The notes under the pieces: model-generated
Told to the model about the DNA's origin: nothing
Database searches by the model: none
The model's input: only the letters and a program-made list of their open reading frames with translations
Part shown: positions 15,976 through 25,016 of the stretch, piece by piece
Layout: each line of letters begins with the position of its first letter
How positions within the stretch are numbered: the stretch's first letter is position 1
Assembly (NCBI RefSeq): GCF_003268395.1
Contig: NZ_LQXQ01000019.1
Coordinates: 1-64,000, forward strand
DNA from: Acinetobacter sp. CFCC 10889
Lineage (GTDB): Bacteria; Pseudomonadota; Gammaproteobacteria; Pseudomonadales; Moraxellaceae
Length of the DNA stretch: 64,000 nucleotides
Reading direction: 5' to 3'
Position numbers and translations under genes: made by a program

Positions 15976-16770
15976 TCAAACTTGGTGGTTGTTGGAGAAG
16001 TATTTTTTTCTCCATGCAAATGATTGATTAGAATCGACTTGTGGTTTGTATTCTGCAGCGACATAGCCTGTGTATGAACTTTGTGCAAGCCATTTAAAAA
16101 TTTCCGCATAGTTAATTTGGGCGGTGTCAGGTTCATGTCGTCCTGGACAGTCAGCAAATTGAATATGTCCAATCCATTTTATATTTTCCTGTAATGCTGC
16201 CAAAATATTTTCGCCCATCATTGCCATGTGATAACAGTCGTATTGCATTTTTAGCGCTGGATGTTGAACAGCTTCAAGCATCTCTTGGGCTTGGGCAACA
16301 TTTTGTACCAAAAAGCGAGGCATGTCTGTTCCATTAATCATTTCAAAAACGGGTTGAATATGATGTTCAGACAAGAGGTGGCAGGCAAGTTTTAGGTTTT
16401 TAGACAGCATGTTGAGACAGGGCAATAGATCTGCATCGAGAGGCTGTTTACCTGCAAGAATATTGACACTCGGTACATTGAGCGCAGTTGCATATTCGAT
16501 GGCTTTTAATAGTGCTTGATGAAATTCAAGCTCTTTGCCAGGAATACCCGCTAAACCATTACCACCATGCATCAAATCACCCGCTGGAATGTTGATTAGA
16601 CATAAACTAAGTTGGTATTGATCAAGTTGGGCTTGAATTTCTTTAATGCTCAACTCATAGGGAAATTGAATTTCAACATGTTGGAAGCCATGCTGATGGG
16701 CTAAAGCAAACCGTTCAATTAAAGGGACTTCAGTAAAAATCATTGAAAGATTTACTGCGAGTTTGCTCAT
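15976..16770 (-). CDS. hyi: Hydroxypyruvate isomerase family TIM-barrel enzyme (Hyi/OtnI)
   Basis: The 264-residue protein matches E. coli Hyi in length and active site. E143 (VFEMING) and E240 (AAEYKP) are the catalytic glutamates and D178 and H181 (YDCYHM) are metal or substrate ligands. It interconverts hydroxypyruvate and tartronate semialdehyde; the related OtnI acts on 2-oxotetronate. The next gene upstream encodes a matching 3-hydroxyacid dehydrogenase, so the pair could convert hydroxypyruvate to glycerate. No glyoxylate carboligase or otnK/otnC is nearby, so the physiological substrate is open. Confidence 0.85.
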   Translation of the reverse strand: MSKLAVNLSMIFTEVPLIERFALAHQHGFQHVEIQFPYELSIKEIQAQLDQYQLSLCLINIPAGDLMHGGNGLAGIPGKELEFHQALLKAIEYATALNVPSVNILAGKQPLDADLLPCLNMLSKNLKLACHLLSEHHIQPVFEMINGTDMPRFLVQNVAQAQEMLEAVQHPALKMQYDCYHMAMMGENILAALQENIKWIGHIQFADCPGRHEPDTAQINYAEIFKWLAQSSYTGYVAAEYKPQVDSNQSFAWRKKYFSNNHQV

Positions 16771-16824
16771 AGCTTCGCTCCATCTCGATCCATAAAGTAG
16801 GTATGTATATTTTTTACAATAATT

Positions 16825-17691
16825 TTAAATTTCAACCTGTTTGATCACGGTTGCTAAATCTGTATCAGCATAACCATTGTTTTGGTGTGCTTGCAATTGC
16901 GAAAGTGCTTTTTTCGCCACAGGAATATCAAGTTGAAATTTTTCTGCCAAAATCATCGCATTATTTAAATCTTTCGATAGAGTTTGCACTTTCCATTGCA
17001 CAGGTTCAAATGTATGTGTTGCCATACGTGGTGCTAAAATTTGGAAAGGTTTGGAGTCGGCAAAACCGCCAGCGAGTGCAGGCGCAAGTAGTGTGGTATC
17101 AACACCAGCGTGTTGTGCTAATACGACAGCTTCTGCGATCAGTGTACTGTTTGCAGCGACAATGAGTTGATTGCAAATCTTAGTAGCTTGTCCTGTGCCT
17201 GAGTCGCCCATACGTGTGACACGCTGCGAAAGTACATTATAAATCAAGCCTAAACGCTCAATTGTTTCTGTATGCCCCCCTGCAAAAATAACCAAAGTGC
17301 CATTTTCCGCACCTGCTGTACCGCCAGAAACAGGGGAGTCTATCCAAGTTACGCCAAGTTGTTGTGATTGTTCTGCAAGTGAAAGGGTCTTATCCACAGA
17401 TAAGCTAGAAAAATCCACAATCACTTGTTGGGTGTTGAGATGTGGGGAAATGAGATCAAACACATTTTGCACAGCCGTATCATCTGATAAACAAGTTAAA
17501 ATCACAGGATAATCTGCAATATTTTCAAGTTGTAGTGCATGTGCACCCATAGCAATTAAGCTTTCACATGCACTTGCTGTACGATTCCATACTGCAACCT
17601 GAAAACCTGCTTGTACTAAGCGAGTTGCCATGCGACTGCCCATCAAACCCATACCTAAAAATGCAATTTTAGTATTACGATCAAAACTCAT
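16825..17691 (-). CDS. 2-hydroxy-3-oxopropionate reductase-like dehydrogenase (beta-hydroxyacid dehydrogenase family)
   Basis: The 288-residue enzyme starts at ATG 17691 behind GAGAT. It has the Rossmann motif FLGMGLMGSRMA, the substrate loop DSPVSGGTAGAENG and the catalytic lysine in GTGQATKICNQ. These define the family of tartronate semialdehyde reductase (GlxR/GarR), 3-hydroxyisobutyrate dehydrogenase and LtnD. The downstream hyi gene, 54 bases away, favours tartronate semialdehyde or a tetronate as substrate. Next to a crotonase, a valine-type 3-hydroxyisobutyrate role is also possible. Confidence 0.85.
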   Translation of the reverse strand: MSFDRNTKIAFLGMGLMGSRMATRLVQAGFQVAVWNRTASACESLIAMGAHALQLENIADYPVILTCLSDDTAVQNVFDLISPHLNTQQVIVDFSSLSVDKTLSLAEQSQQLGVTWIDSPVSGGTAGAENGTLVIFAGGHTETIERLGLIYNVLSQRVTRMGDSGTGQATKICNQLIVAANSTLIAEAVVLAQHAGVDTTLLAPALAGGFADSKPFQILAPRMATHTFEPVQWKVQTLSKDLNNAMILAEKFQLDIPVAKKALSQLQAHQNNGYADTDLATVIKQVEI

Positions 17692-17720
17692 TATCACGAT
17701 CTCAAACCATTCCTTGTGTG

Positions 17721-18509
17721 CTATTTAAATTGGCGTGGTAAAAATTCCACATCTGGATTTTTATCTTTTTTACGTGCCAATTGACTATTCTTACCTAACA
17801 GTAACTTGAGTTGCCAAATCTTTTCAAGGCGTAATGACTTTTTCGGTGCATGTTCCATTGCATCTAGCACTTGCTTGGCTGCCATGAGGGCATCAGGTGA
17901 ACGTTGCAACATTTCTGCTGCGATTTGTTGTGCTTTTTCAAGTGGTGCTACATCAACATGTGTGACTAAGCCGATATCTTTGGCATAGTGACCATCAAAA
18001 ATACGAGCAGTTAACGTCAATTCTTTCGCTAAGTCCAAGCCGATCACTCCTTTAATGGAGCGAGATAAACCCATATCAGGCACTAAGCCCCAACGACTTT
18101 CCATGATCGACATTTTGGTATCAGGATGGGCGATTCGAATATCTGCTGCGAGTGCCAATTGCATGCCCGCACCAAAGCAAAAACCTTCAAGTGCTGCAAT
18201 GACAGGGACTGGGAGTTCTTGCCAAATAAGAAAAGCTTTTTGAAATAAACTTTGTCCAGGTTTTAATAATTCCCAAGCAGCAAAGGCTGTATTTTTGGGG
18301 CTATTTAAATCTGCTAAATCAATGCCAGCACTAAATACATTGGCTTCGCCTGTTAAGATCACGCAGCGAATACTACGATCCTTTTTAATTTTCTTTGCCA
18401 TGATGACCAGTTCTTTAAGCAAAGCAAAGCTCATCGCATTACGTTTTTCGGGGCGATTCAAATAGACCGTGGCAATGCCATTTTGTTTTTCGATGCGTAA
18501 TAGTGACAT
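17721..18509 (-). CDS. Crotonase/enoyl-CoA hydratase family protein
   Basis: ATG 18509 is preferred (MSLLRIEKQNG) because AGAG lies just upstream; the frame extends 11 codons further. The crotonase fold shows LNRPEKRNAMSF, the oxyanion loop FSAGIDLADL and EGFCFGAGMQLALAADIRIA. The residue following in the second half is E (SIMESRWGLVPDMG), consistent with hydratase or isomerase chemistry on acyl-CoA. It is the first of three minus-strand genes with the reductase and hyi, 29 bases apart. The pathway is not clear. Confidence 0.87.
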   Translation of the reverse strand: MSLLRIEKQNGIATVYLNRPEKRNAMSFALLKELVIMAKKIKKDRSIRCVILTGEANVFSAGIDLADLNSPKNTAFAAWELLKPGQSLFQKAFLIWQELPVPVIAALEGFCFGAGMQLALAADIRIAHPDTKMSIMESRWGLVPDMGLSRSIKGVIGLDLAKELTLTARIFDGHYAKDIGLVTHVDVAPLEKAQQIAAEMLQRSPDALMAAKQVLDAMEHAPKKSLRLEKIWQLKLLLGKNSQLARKKDKNPDVEFLPRQFK

Positions 18510-18617
18510 GGTTTTTACTCTTATTGATTTGTTGTTTAGCATAGCATGTGCATGTCATCAGCGCGTGACAGCACAGTCACAGAAAATAGAGATTTTGAAT
18601 ATGAACTATATAACAGA

Positions 18618-21422
18618 TTAGTGATTCAAAATTTGTTGTGCTGCCGATTCAACTTCATGAATGACCAGTTGTAAATGATCTAAACGCTGTAAAGTTTCTT
18701 GAATAAATGCATCATCAGCTTTACGGCGTTCCTTCCTAAGCATTGATAAAAATTGTTCAAACTCACCTGTGGCACGTTGTAATTTTGGTGTACCCACATA
18801 GCGTGTTGCACCATAGAGACGATGTAACACATGCTCAAGTTGTGGAAAATCCTCAAGTTCAATCAATTGTGAGATTTCTTCTAACTCATCAGCAAAACTA
18901 TCCACCAACATTTTTAATAAGTCTTGTGCCAAATCTTCTTTATTGGCAGCTAAGGCTAAGCTTTGTTTCCAATCTAAAATATCAGGATCAAGTGCATCAA
19001 CAAAGACTGTGTTTTCAGCAGATTGTTGTGGTTGGACAAAACTGTCAGAAGTCCATTGCGTTAAAATTTGGATCAATTGATCAATTTGAATCGGTTTGGT
19101 GACATAGTCATCCATGCCAACTTTGAGTAGTTTTTGCTTTTCATCCGCGAGTGCATGTGCTGTCAAGGCAATGATCGGCATACGCATGCCATCTAAAGTG
19201 GATTCTAAAGAGCGAATCGCACGAGTGGTATCAATACCTGACATGACTGGCATTTGAATATCCATAAACACTAAATCATGCGGTTTTAAGCCTTGTTCAA
19301 TGCCTTGTTGAATAATGGTTAAGGCTTCTTGACCACTTTGCGCTTTGGTTGTTTTGACATTCAGTTCACCGAGTAAGGCTTCAAGAACGATTAAGTTTGG
19401 CAAATGGTCATCAACAGCTAAAACATGTAAATTACGTGCTTTAAAGTCTTGGTGTTGCTCAGGTTCAAAAATGGGTTGATTGCTGAGTAGTTGAATCACA
19501 CCTGTACGGCTTAAAGGCTGATATAACGGACGAGCACGATATTCATTAAGCATATTTGGCTCTAATGACATTTGATAGCCATATACAGCTAAATTGCCTT
19601 GATAACGCCCACGAATTTCTTTCAATAACGCTTCCGTATCACCACTATGATCCACGATTAACCATGTGTTTTCAGGAAGTTGATCTAGGCTGTTGAGGCG
19701 GCTGAATAGATCTAAAATAGACTGTGTTTCAATGTGTGTGACTTGATAATCTTCTAAATAATGACGTAGCACATTGGCAGTTGCAGGATGTGCCAAGAAT
19801 GATACGACATGCATATCTTTAAAGCTTGGATGAATAATTTCTTCATCTTCATCCACAACAAATTGCGCTGTAAACCAGAACGTTGAGCCTTTTTCTGTGG
19901 GCGCACGTTCTTGGTTGTCTTCAAAACCAATTTGTCCATGCATCAAATGCACAAGCTGTTTGGAAATGGCAAGTCCTAAACCAGTACCACCAAACTGACG
20001 AGTGACTGAAGCATCGCCTTGTGAGAATGATTCAAATAATTTTTTACGATCTGTACCGCTTAAACCGATTCCACTGTCTTGTACGCTAAAGTGCAATAAA
20101 CATTGTCCAATATCATCATGTTCAATGCGTACACGTACAATAATTTCACCATCAGGAGTGAATTTAATCGCATTGGAAATAAGGTTGGTGAGGATTTGTT
20201 TAAAGCGTAAAACATCACCATTCACATGTTTAGGCACATTGTCAGCATAATAAAATGCCATTTCAATTTGCTTTTGTGCAGCCAAAGGTGACAGCATATC
20301 CATCACATCAAAAATGGCTTCTTCAAGATCAAAAGGGGCGGTTTCAAGTTCTAATTTTCCAGCATCAATTTTTGAAAAATCCAAAACATCATTAATCAAT
20401 GCCAACAAATGTGCTGAAGATTTACGAATGGTTTGTAGATATAAACTTTGATCATTACTTAGATTGTCTTGTCTAAGTAGTAAATGAATAAAACCATCAA
20501 TACTGTTAAGTGGTGTGCGCAACTCATGACTGATATTGGCTAAAAACACCGATTTTGCTTGATTGGATGAAATCGCTTGGTCACGGGCTTGTTTATAGGT
20601 GATATTTTGGACTTCAAGTGTGTCTAAGGTACGTCTTAAATCGTCTTCAGTTTGTTCAGTATGTTCTTTAAGTTCTAAGAAGCTAAAATGTAGACGTTTC
20701 ACGACATTGGCAATGTCACGTTGGAGTAAACGCAGCTCACCTGTGCTGTTAATCACCATGTGCTGATCAAGCGTGTCAGCATTTAAGCGTTGTAACTGCA
20801 TACGAATCTCGTACATTGGTGCGATCCAACGGCGAGAATAAAAATTTAAACACAGTAACAATAACAGTAAGGTAAATAATCCTGTCGTAATCAACACGAT
20901 CATGACCCGATAATGGGCAATTTCTAAGGGCTGATTGTCCAATTCAATCATCAACCAATGCGGTATTTGATGCGGCGAACTTTGTAAATGAATTGCGTAA
21001 ATATTATTGTGCTTTGTATTAAGAGGGCCAACAAAAGTGCCTTGTTTTGGCAGTGTAGGCCAATTTTTTTGACCTTGATAACCGACATTTAATAGGATTT
21101 GATTATTTGATTGTACGATTGCAGCGCGAATCAAATATTTTTCATTAAAGATACGTTGTAAAATATTTTCAGCATGTGCTTTTTGCTTTGGGTCGGCTTG
21201 AATCAATTGAACCAATTGCTCAGCAGTCGCTTGATAACGACTCAAAATTGCAATTGCAGCATAGCGTTGATTGGATTTGGTTGTAGAAGACGTTTCTTTC
21301 ACGACCAACAAAGCACCAACACACGCTAAAATTGTGATTGGTACAAAAATCAATGCAATAAGTTGCCCATACGCATGATTGAGTTTTAAGCGTTTAAAGA
21401 GTTTTTTATTGAAATTCGACAT
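18618..21422 (-). CDS. gacS: GacS/BarA hybrid sensor histidine kinase
   Basis: The 934-residue protein has membrane helices at about 20-41 and 172-194 flanking a periplasmic sensor region. HAMP (about 195-250) and a coiled coil come next. HisKA with phospho-acceptor H299 (NISHELRTPLN) and the ATPase domain (N, G1 and G2 boxes, 405-525) follow. The receiver has D721 (FMDIQMPVMSG) and the Hpt domain has H867 (VLHRLYGATRY). This layout defines the unorthodox GacS kinase that phosphorylates GacA, controlling Csr/Rsm small RNAs and virulence traits. cysM, divergent, is the Pseudomonas-like neighbour. Confidence 0.95.
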   Translation of the reverse strand: MSNFNKKLFKRLKLNHAYGQLIALIFVPITILACVGALLVVKETSSTTKSNQRYAAIAILSRYQATAEQLVQLIQADPKQKAHAENILQRIFNEKYLIRAAIVQSNNQILLNVGYQGQKNWPTLPKQGTFVGPLNTKHNNIYAIHLQSSPHQIPHWLMIELDNQPLEIAHYRVMIVLITTGLFTLLLLLLCLNFYSRRWIAPMYEIRMQLQRLNADTLDQHMVINSTGELRLLQRDIANVVKRLHFSFLELKEHTEQTEDDLRRTLDTLEVQNITYKQARDQAISSNQAKSVFLANISHELRTPLNSIDGFIHLLLRQDNLSNDQSLYLQTIRKSSAHLLALINDVLDFSKIDAGKLELETAPFDLEEAIFDVMDMLSPLAAQKQIEMAFYYADNVPKHVNGDVLRFKQILTNLISNAIKFTPDGEIIVRVRIEHDDIGQCLLHFSVQDSGIGLSGTDRKKLFESFSQGDASVTRQFGGTGLGLAISKQLVHLMHGQIGFEDNQERAPTEKGSTFWFTAQFVVDEDEEIIHPSFKDMHVVSFLAHPATANVLRHYLEDYQVTHIETQSILDLFSRLNSLDQLPENTWLIVDHSGDTEALLKEIRGRYQGNLAVYGYQMSLEPNMLNEYRARPLYQPLSRTGVIQLLSNQPIFEPEQHQDFKARNLHVLAVDDHLPNLIVLEALLGELNVKTTKAQSGQEALTIIQQGIEQGLKPHDLVFMDIQMPVMSGIDTTRAIRSLESTLDGMRMPIIALTAHALADEKQKLLKVGMDDYVTKPIQIDQLIQILTQWTSDSFVQPQQSAENTVFVDALDPDILDWKQSLALAANKEDLAQDLLKMLVDSFADELEEISQLIELEDFPQLEHVLHRLYGATRYVGTPKLQRATGEFEQFLSMLRKERRKADDAFIQETLQRLDHLQLVIHEVESAAQQILNH

Positions 21423-21736
21423 GGTTCCAGCAACTCGTTGACCATGCGCAAGATATTAACATGCTTTATTCATCCTGCATGACAATATGATTAAAAATCT
21501 TAGGTATTGGGAAATACACTTTGCAGATTTAAAGATAATCTTAGTGTTTTAAATGCTAAGAAAAACCATAATTTATTTATATAAATGATTTTAAAGATAA
21601 AACATTGAAAAATACAAAATTTAAAAATATTTCAATTTGTTTTAAGTTGTACCAGTCTTTGGAAAAATGAACGGAAAGTTGTGCAGTTGGTTTTATTTTT
21701 TCATACAATATCGCCACCTCAATATAGGTGCAAATG
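21423..21736. other. Divergent promoter region between gacS and cysM
   Basis: About 314 AT-rich bases without an open frame, repeat or terminator. They must carry both promoters. I cannot assign boxes with confidence. Confidence 0.5.
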
Positions 21737-22651
21737 ATGAGTAACACACAACCTGATTTCTTCGCTGATGATTTTCTGCTTGACCACTATGTCGGAAAAA
21801 CGCCTTTGGTGCGTTTACAGCGTTTGGCAAATCATACTCAAGCAACGGTATTGGCAAAACTTGAGGGGAATAATCCTGCAGGTTCTGTCAAAGATCGCCC
21901 TGCATATAACATGATTATGCAAGCTGAAAAGCGTGGACAAATTCAGCCAGGTGATACCTTAATTGAAGCGACCAGTGGAAATACAGGGATTGCATTGGCG
22001 ATGGTTGCTGCGATGCGTGGTTACAAAATGCGTTTGATTATGCCTGCTGCATCAAGCCAAGAACGTAAAGATGCAATGCGTGCGTACGGTGCCGAGCTGA
22101 TTGAAGCAGCAAGTATGGAAGAAGCACGGGATATGGCTTTGCAAATGGAGAAAGAAGGTCAAGGTTTAGTGTTAAATCAGTTTGGTAATCCTGACAATGT
22201 AGAGGCACATTACCTGACGACTGGTCCAGAAATTTGGCAACAAACTGAAGGTAAAATTACCCATTTCGTGAGTGCTATGGGCACAACAGGCACCATCATG
22301 GGGATTTCAAAATATTTAAAAGAACAAAATCCTGAGATTCAAATCGTAGGTTTACAACCTTCGGAAGGTTCAAATATTGCAGGGATTCGCCGTTGGCCAC
22401 AAGAATATTTACCGACTATTTTTGATGCAAAACGTGTTGATCGCATCATGGATATTCCACAAATTGAAGCTGAAAAAACTGCCCGTGCTTTGGCACGTCA
22501 AGAAGGCATTAGTGCAGGAACATCATCAGGTGGTGCAGTGTGGGCTTCAATCAAAATTGCTGAAGAAAATCCTAATGCTGTGATCGTATGTATCGTGTGT
22601 GACCGTGGAGATCGTTATCTCTCAACAGGTTTATTCTCGGTTGAGGATTAA
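21737..22651 (+). CDS. cysM: Cysteine synthase B (O-acetylserine sulfhydrylase B)
   Basis: This PLP enzyme makes cysteine from O-acetylserine and sulfide (or thiosulfate). The Schiff-base lysine is K52 in NPAGSVKDRPA. The phosphate-binding and substrate loops are SGNTG, GTTGTIMG and GTSSGGA. The substrate-selective loop reads MPAASSQERK, typical of CysM rather than CysK. I used ATG 21737 because AGGTG sits 6 bases upstream; ATG 21734 and GTG 21728 are alternatives. The gene opens the conserved cysM-exonuclease-rlmD-relA block. Confidence 0.95.
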   Translation: MSNTQPDFFADDFLLDHYVGKTPLVRLQRLANHTQATVLAKLEGNNPAGSVKDRPAYNMIMQAEKRGQIQPGDTLIEATSGNTGIALAMVAAMRGYKMRLIMPAASSQERKDAMRAYGAELIEAASMEEARDMALQMEKEGQGLVLNQFGNPDNVEAHYLTTGPEIWQQTEGKITHFVSAMGTTGTIMGISKYLKEQNPEIQIVGLQPSEGSNIAGIRRWPQEYLPTIFDAKRVDRIMDIPQIEAEKTARALARQEGISAGTSSGGAVWASIKIAEENPNAVIVCIVCDRGDRYLSTGLFSVED

Positions 22652-22759
22652 ATATTAAAAGGCTTGGACTTTATAATTATTTGCCGATCAGCATTGATTC
22701 ACTGAAAAGAAGCGGGTTAATGTGTAAAATAGTCTAGGTCTTTTAGGGAAATCTTATTT

Positions 22760-23581
22760 ATGCGTTTACCCGTACTTGTTTTTGATATTGAAACATTGAC
22801 CGATCATCAGTCGGGTGCACATTTGTATGGGTTAGATTTACCTGAAGAAGATATAGAACAGGCGCTAATGAAAATTCGCCGTCAGGAAGCTGGGACGGAT
22901 TTTCAGCGCTTGCCGTTACATGAAATTGTGTGTATTTCGGGTTTATGGATTGATGAAAATGGTGCGATGAAGCTGTTTTCATTTAGCCAAGAGCATTTTT
23001 CTGAAGCAGAAATTTTAAAGAAATTCTTGTCAATCTTTGATAAACGGCATCCTACTTTGGTCAGTTGGAATGGATCACAGTTTGATTTACCTGTGATTTT
23101 GTTCCGTGCCATGTATCATGGTTTATCTGCACCAAGTTTGTTCGATCAAGGTGAGATTGATACACAAAAACGTTATAATAACTACCAAAATCGTTATCAT
23201 CATCGTCATGTTGATTTGATGGATGTGATGGCGATGTTTAATGGTCGGCATTTTCAGAAATTAGATGACATTGCACATTTGCTAGGTTTTCCTGGGAAGC
23301 GTGGTATAGCAGGTTATTTTATTCCTGAATATGTGAAAACCAAGCAATGGCTCAAGTTGAGCAGTTATTGTGAAGGTGATGTGCTCAATACATGGTTAAT
23401 ATTTTTACGGTGGAATTTGCTAAAAGGTCAAATTTCATTGGCAGATCATCAGCTTTGGATTCAAGCAACGATTCATTATTTACAAGGTCAAGCACAGCAA
23501 GCTGAATTTTTGCAGATTTGGCGTGAAAGTTCGCAAAAAACTGCATTTAGCGCCACAGATTTTCCCACCACTCCAAATTAG
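22760..23581 (+). CDS. 3'-5' exonuclease related to the PolB exonuclease domain
   Basis: The 273-residue protein has the DEDD nuclease motifs: Exo [10 protein letters not shown] (D9, E11), Exo II region [12 protein letters not shown], and [10 protein letters not shown] for the third acidic residue. This is the predicted exonuclease family similar to DNA polymerase B exonuclease (PF10108). It is not attached to any polymerase and its substrate is unknown. It lies between cysM and rlmD, and rlmD starts 8 bases after its stop, so they are probably co-transcribed. Confidence 0.85.
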   Translation: MRLPVLVFDIETLTDHQSGAHLYGLDLPEEDIEQALMKIRRQEAGTDFQRLPLHEIVCISGLWIDENGAMKLFSFSQEHFSEAEILKKFLSIFDKRHPTLVSWNGSQFDLPVILFRAMYHGLSAPSLFDQGEIDTQKRYNNYQNRYHHRHVDLMDVMAMFNGRHFQKLDDIAHLLGFPGKRGIAGYFIPEYVKTKQWLKLSSYCEGDVLNTWLIFLRWNLLKGQISLADHQLWIQATIHYLQGQAQQAEFLQIWRESSQKTAFSATDFPTTPN

Positions 23582-23589
23582 GTATTCCT

Positions 23590-24966
23590 TTGAAACATAG
23601 AGCTAAACCTCGTTCATCTCAACTGCCACAGTCTATTTTTAATGTTGAGAGACTTTCACATGAAGGGCGAGGCATAGCACGCTATGGTGATGATCCAAGT
23701 CATCCATCTGATAAAAAAGGCAAAAGTGTTTTTATTCGTTTTGCTTTACCTGGTGAAAAAGTCAAAGTCCAAATTACCCGCCAAGTATCTAAACTTGAAG
23801 AAGGCGATAGTATTCAGCTTTTGAGTGAACCACATCCACAGCGTATTGAGCCGATTTGTCCGCATTTTGGTATGTGTGGTGGTTGTAATTTGCAACATTT
23901 ACATCCTGATGAGCAAATTCGTTTTAAACAAGATGTTTTAAAATCACACTTTAGTCATTTTGCAGGTTTAGAACCGAAAGAATGGTTAGCGCCAATTCGC
24001 TCACTTAAAGTCGATTATCGTCATAAAGCTCGTATCGGTGTACGTTATTTTCCTAAAAATAAACAATTGCTTATGGGGTTTCGTGCGGCTCAAAGTAATC
24101 TGTTAATTGATATTCAAACCTGTAAAATTTTAGACTTAGAACTTGATCAAGCCTTGCCTGAGCTGCGCTTATTACTCGAAAGTCTAACAGGCAAAGCGGA
24201 CATTGGTCATATAGAATTAGCAAAAGGTGATACTGAGGTTGCGTTATTAATTCGCCATACCGCAGATTTATCTCAAAAAGATGTCAACCAATTACAACAA
24301 TTTGCGTTACAGAAACAATGGCAATTGTATTTTCAACCCGCAGGCAATGACAGTTTACATCGTGTTGATGACCCACATGCAGAGATGCATTTACATTATC
24401 AACTTGCTGATTTTGATGTTGAATTTTCATTCAATCCGACTGATTTTACTCAAGTGAATCCAACGGTAAATCCTCAAATGGTCAAATTGGCATGTGAATT
24501 GCTTGATTTGCAAGAGGGTGAGCGGGTTCTAGATTTGTTTTGTGGTTTAGGGAATTTTTCTTTACCACTTGCTAAAAAAGTGGGTGCAACAGGAACGGTC
24601 GTTGCTGTCGAAGGCAGTGAGGAAATGGTACTGCGTGGTACAGAAAATGCACTGAAAAATAGCATAAGTAATGTTAAATTTTATTCACAAGATTTAACAA
24701 AAGATTTTTCTCAATATTCTTGGGCAAATCAAGGATTTGATGCATTATTGATAGACCCACCTCGGTCAGGGGCGGAACAAGTAATGCATTATGTGCCTAA
24801 TTTTGGTGCAAAAAAAATCGTTTATGTGTCCTGTAATCCTGCCACTTTGGCACGAGATGCAGGAATTTTGGTGCAACATGGTTATCAGCTGAAAAAGGCA
24901 GGTGTGATGGACATGTTCACACATACAGGTCATGTTGAATCCATTGCCTTGTTTGAAAAAGTGTAG
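23590..24966 (+). CDS. rlmD: 23S rRNA (uracil1939-C5)-methyltransferase RlmD
   Basis: The 458-residue SAM-dependent enzyme makes m5U1939 in 23S rRNA. It has an N-terminal TRAM domain (about 15-80). A [4Fe-4S] site uses C90, C96, C99 ([10 protein letters not shown]) and C178, and the SAM motif is [13 protein letters not shown]. The catalytic cysteine is C415 in [13 protein letters not shown]. The start is a TTG (23590) soon after the exonuclease stop; the sequence from the first codons ([10 protein letters not shown]) fits the family N-terminus. relA follows after 50 bases. Confidence 0.95.
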   Translation: MKHRAKPRSSQLPQSIFNVERLSHEGRGIARYGDDPSHPSDKKGKSVFIRFALPGEKVKVQITRQVSKLEEGDSIQLLSEPHPQRIEPICPHFGMCGGCNLQHLHPDEQIRFKQDVLKSHFSHFAGLEPKEWLAPIRSLKVDYRHKARIGVRYFPKNKQLLMGFRAAQSNLLIDIQTCKILDLELDQALPELRLLLESLTGKADIGHIELAKGDTEVALLIRHTADLSQKDVNQLQQFALQKQWQLYFQPAGNDSLHRVDDPHAEMHLHYQLADFDVEFSFNPTDFTQVNPTVNPQMVKLACELLDLQEGERVLDLFCGLGNFSLPLAKKVGATGTVVAVEGSEEMVLRGTENALKNSISNVKFYSQDLTKDFSQYSWANQGFDALLIDPPRSGAEQVMHYVPNFGAKKIVYVSCNPATLARDAGILVQHGYQLKKAGVMDMFTHTGHVESIALFEKV

Positions 24967-25016
24967 TGTAGAGATAAACGATTTTATAATGAACTGTAGA
25001 TTCACAGGAGACGGGT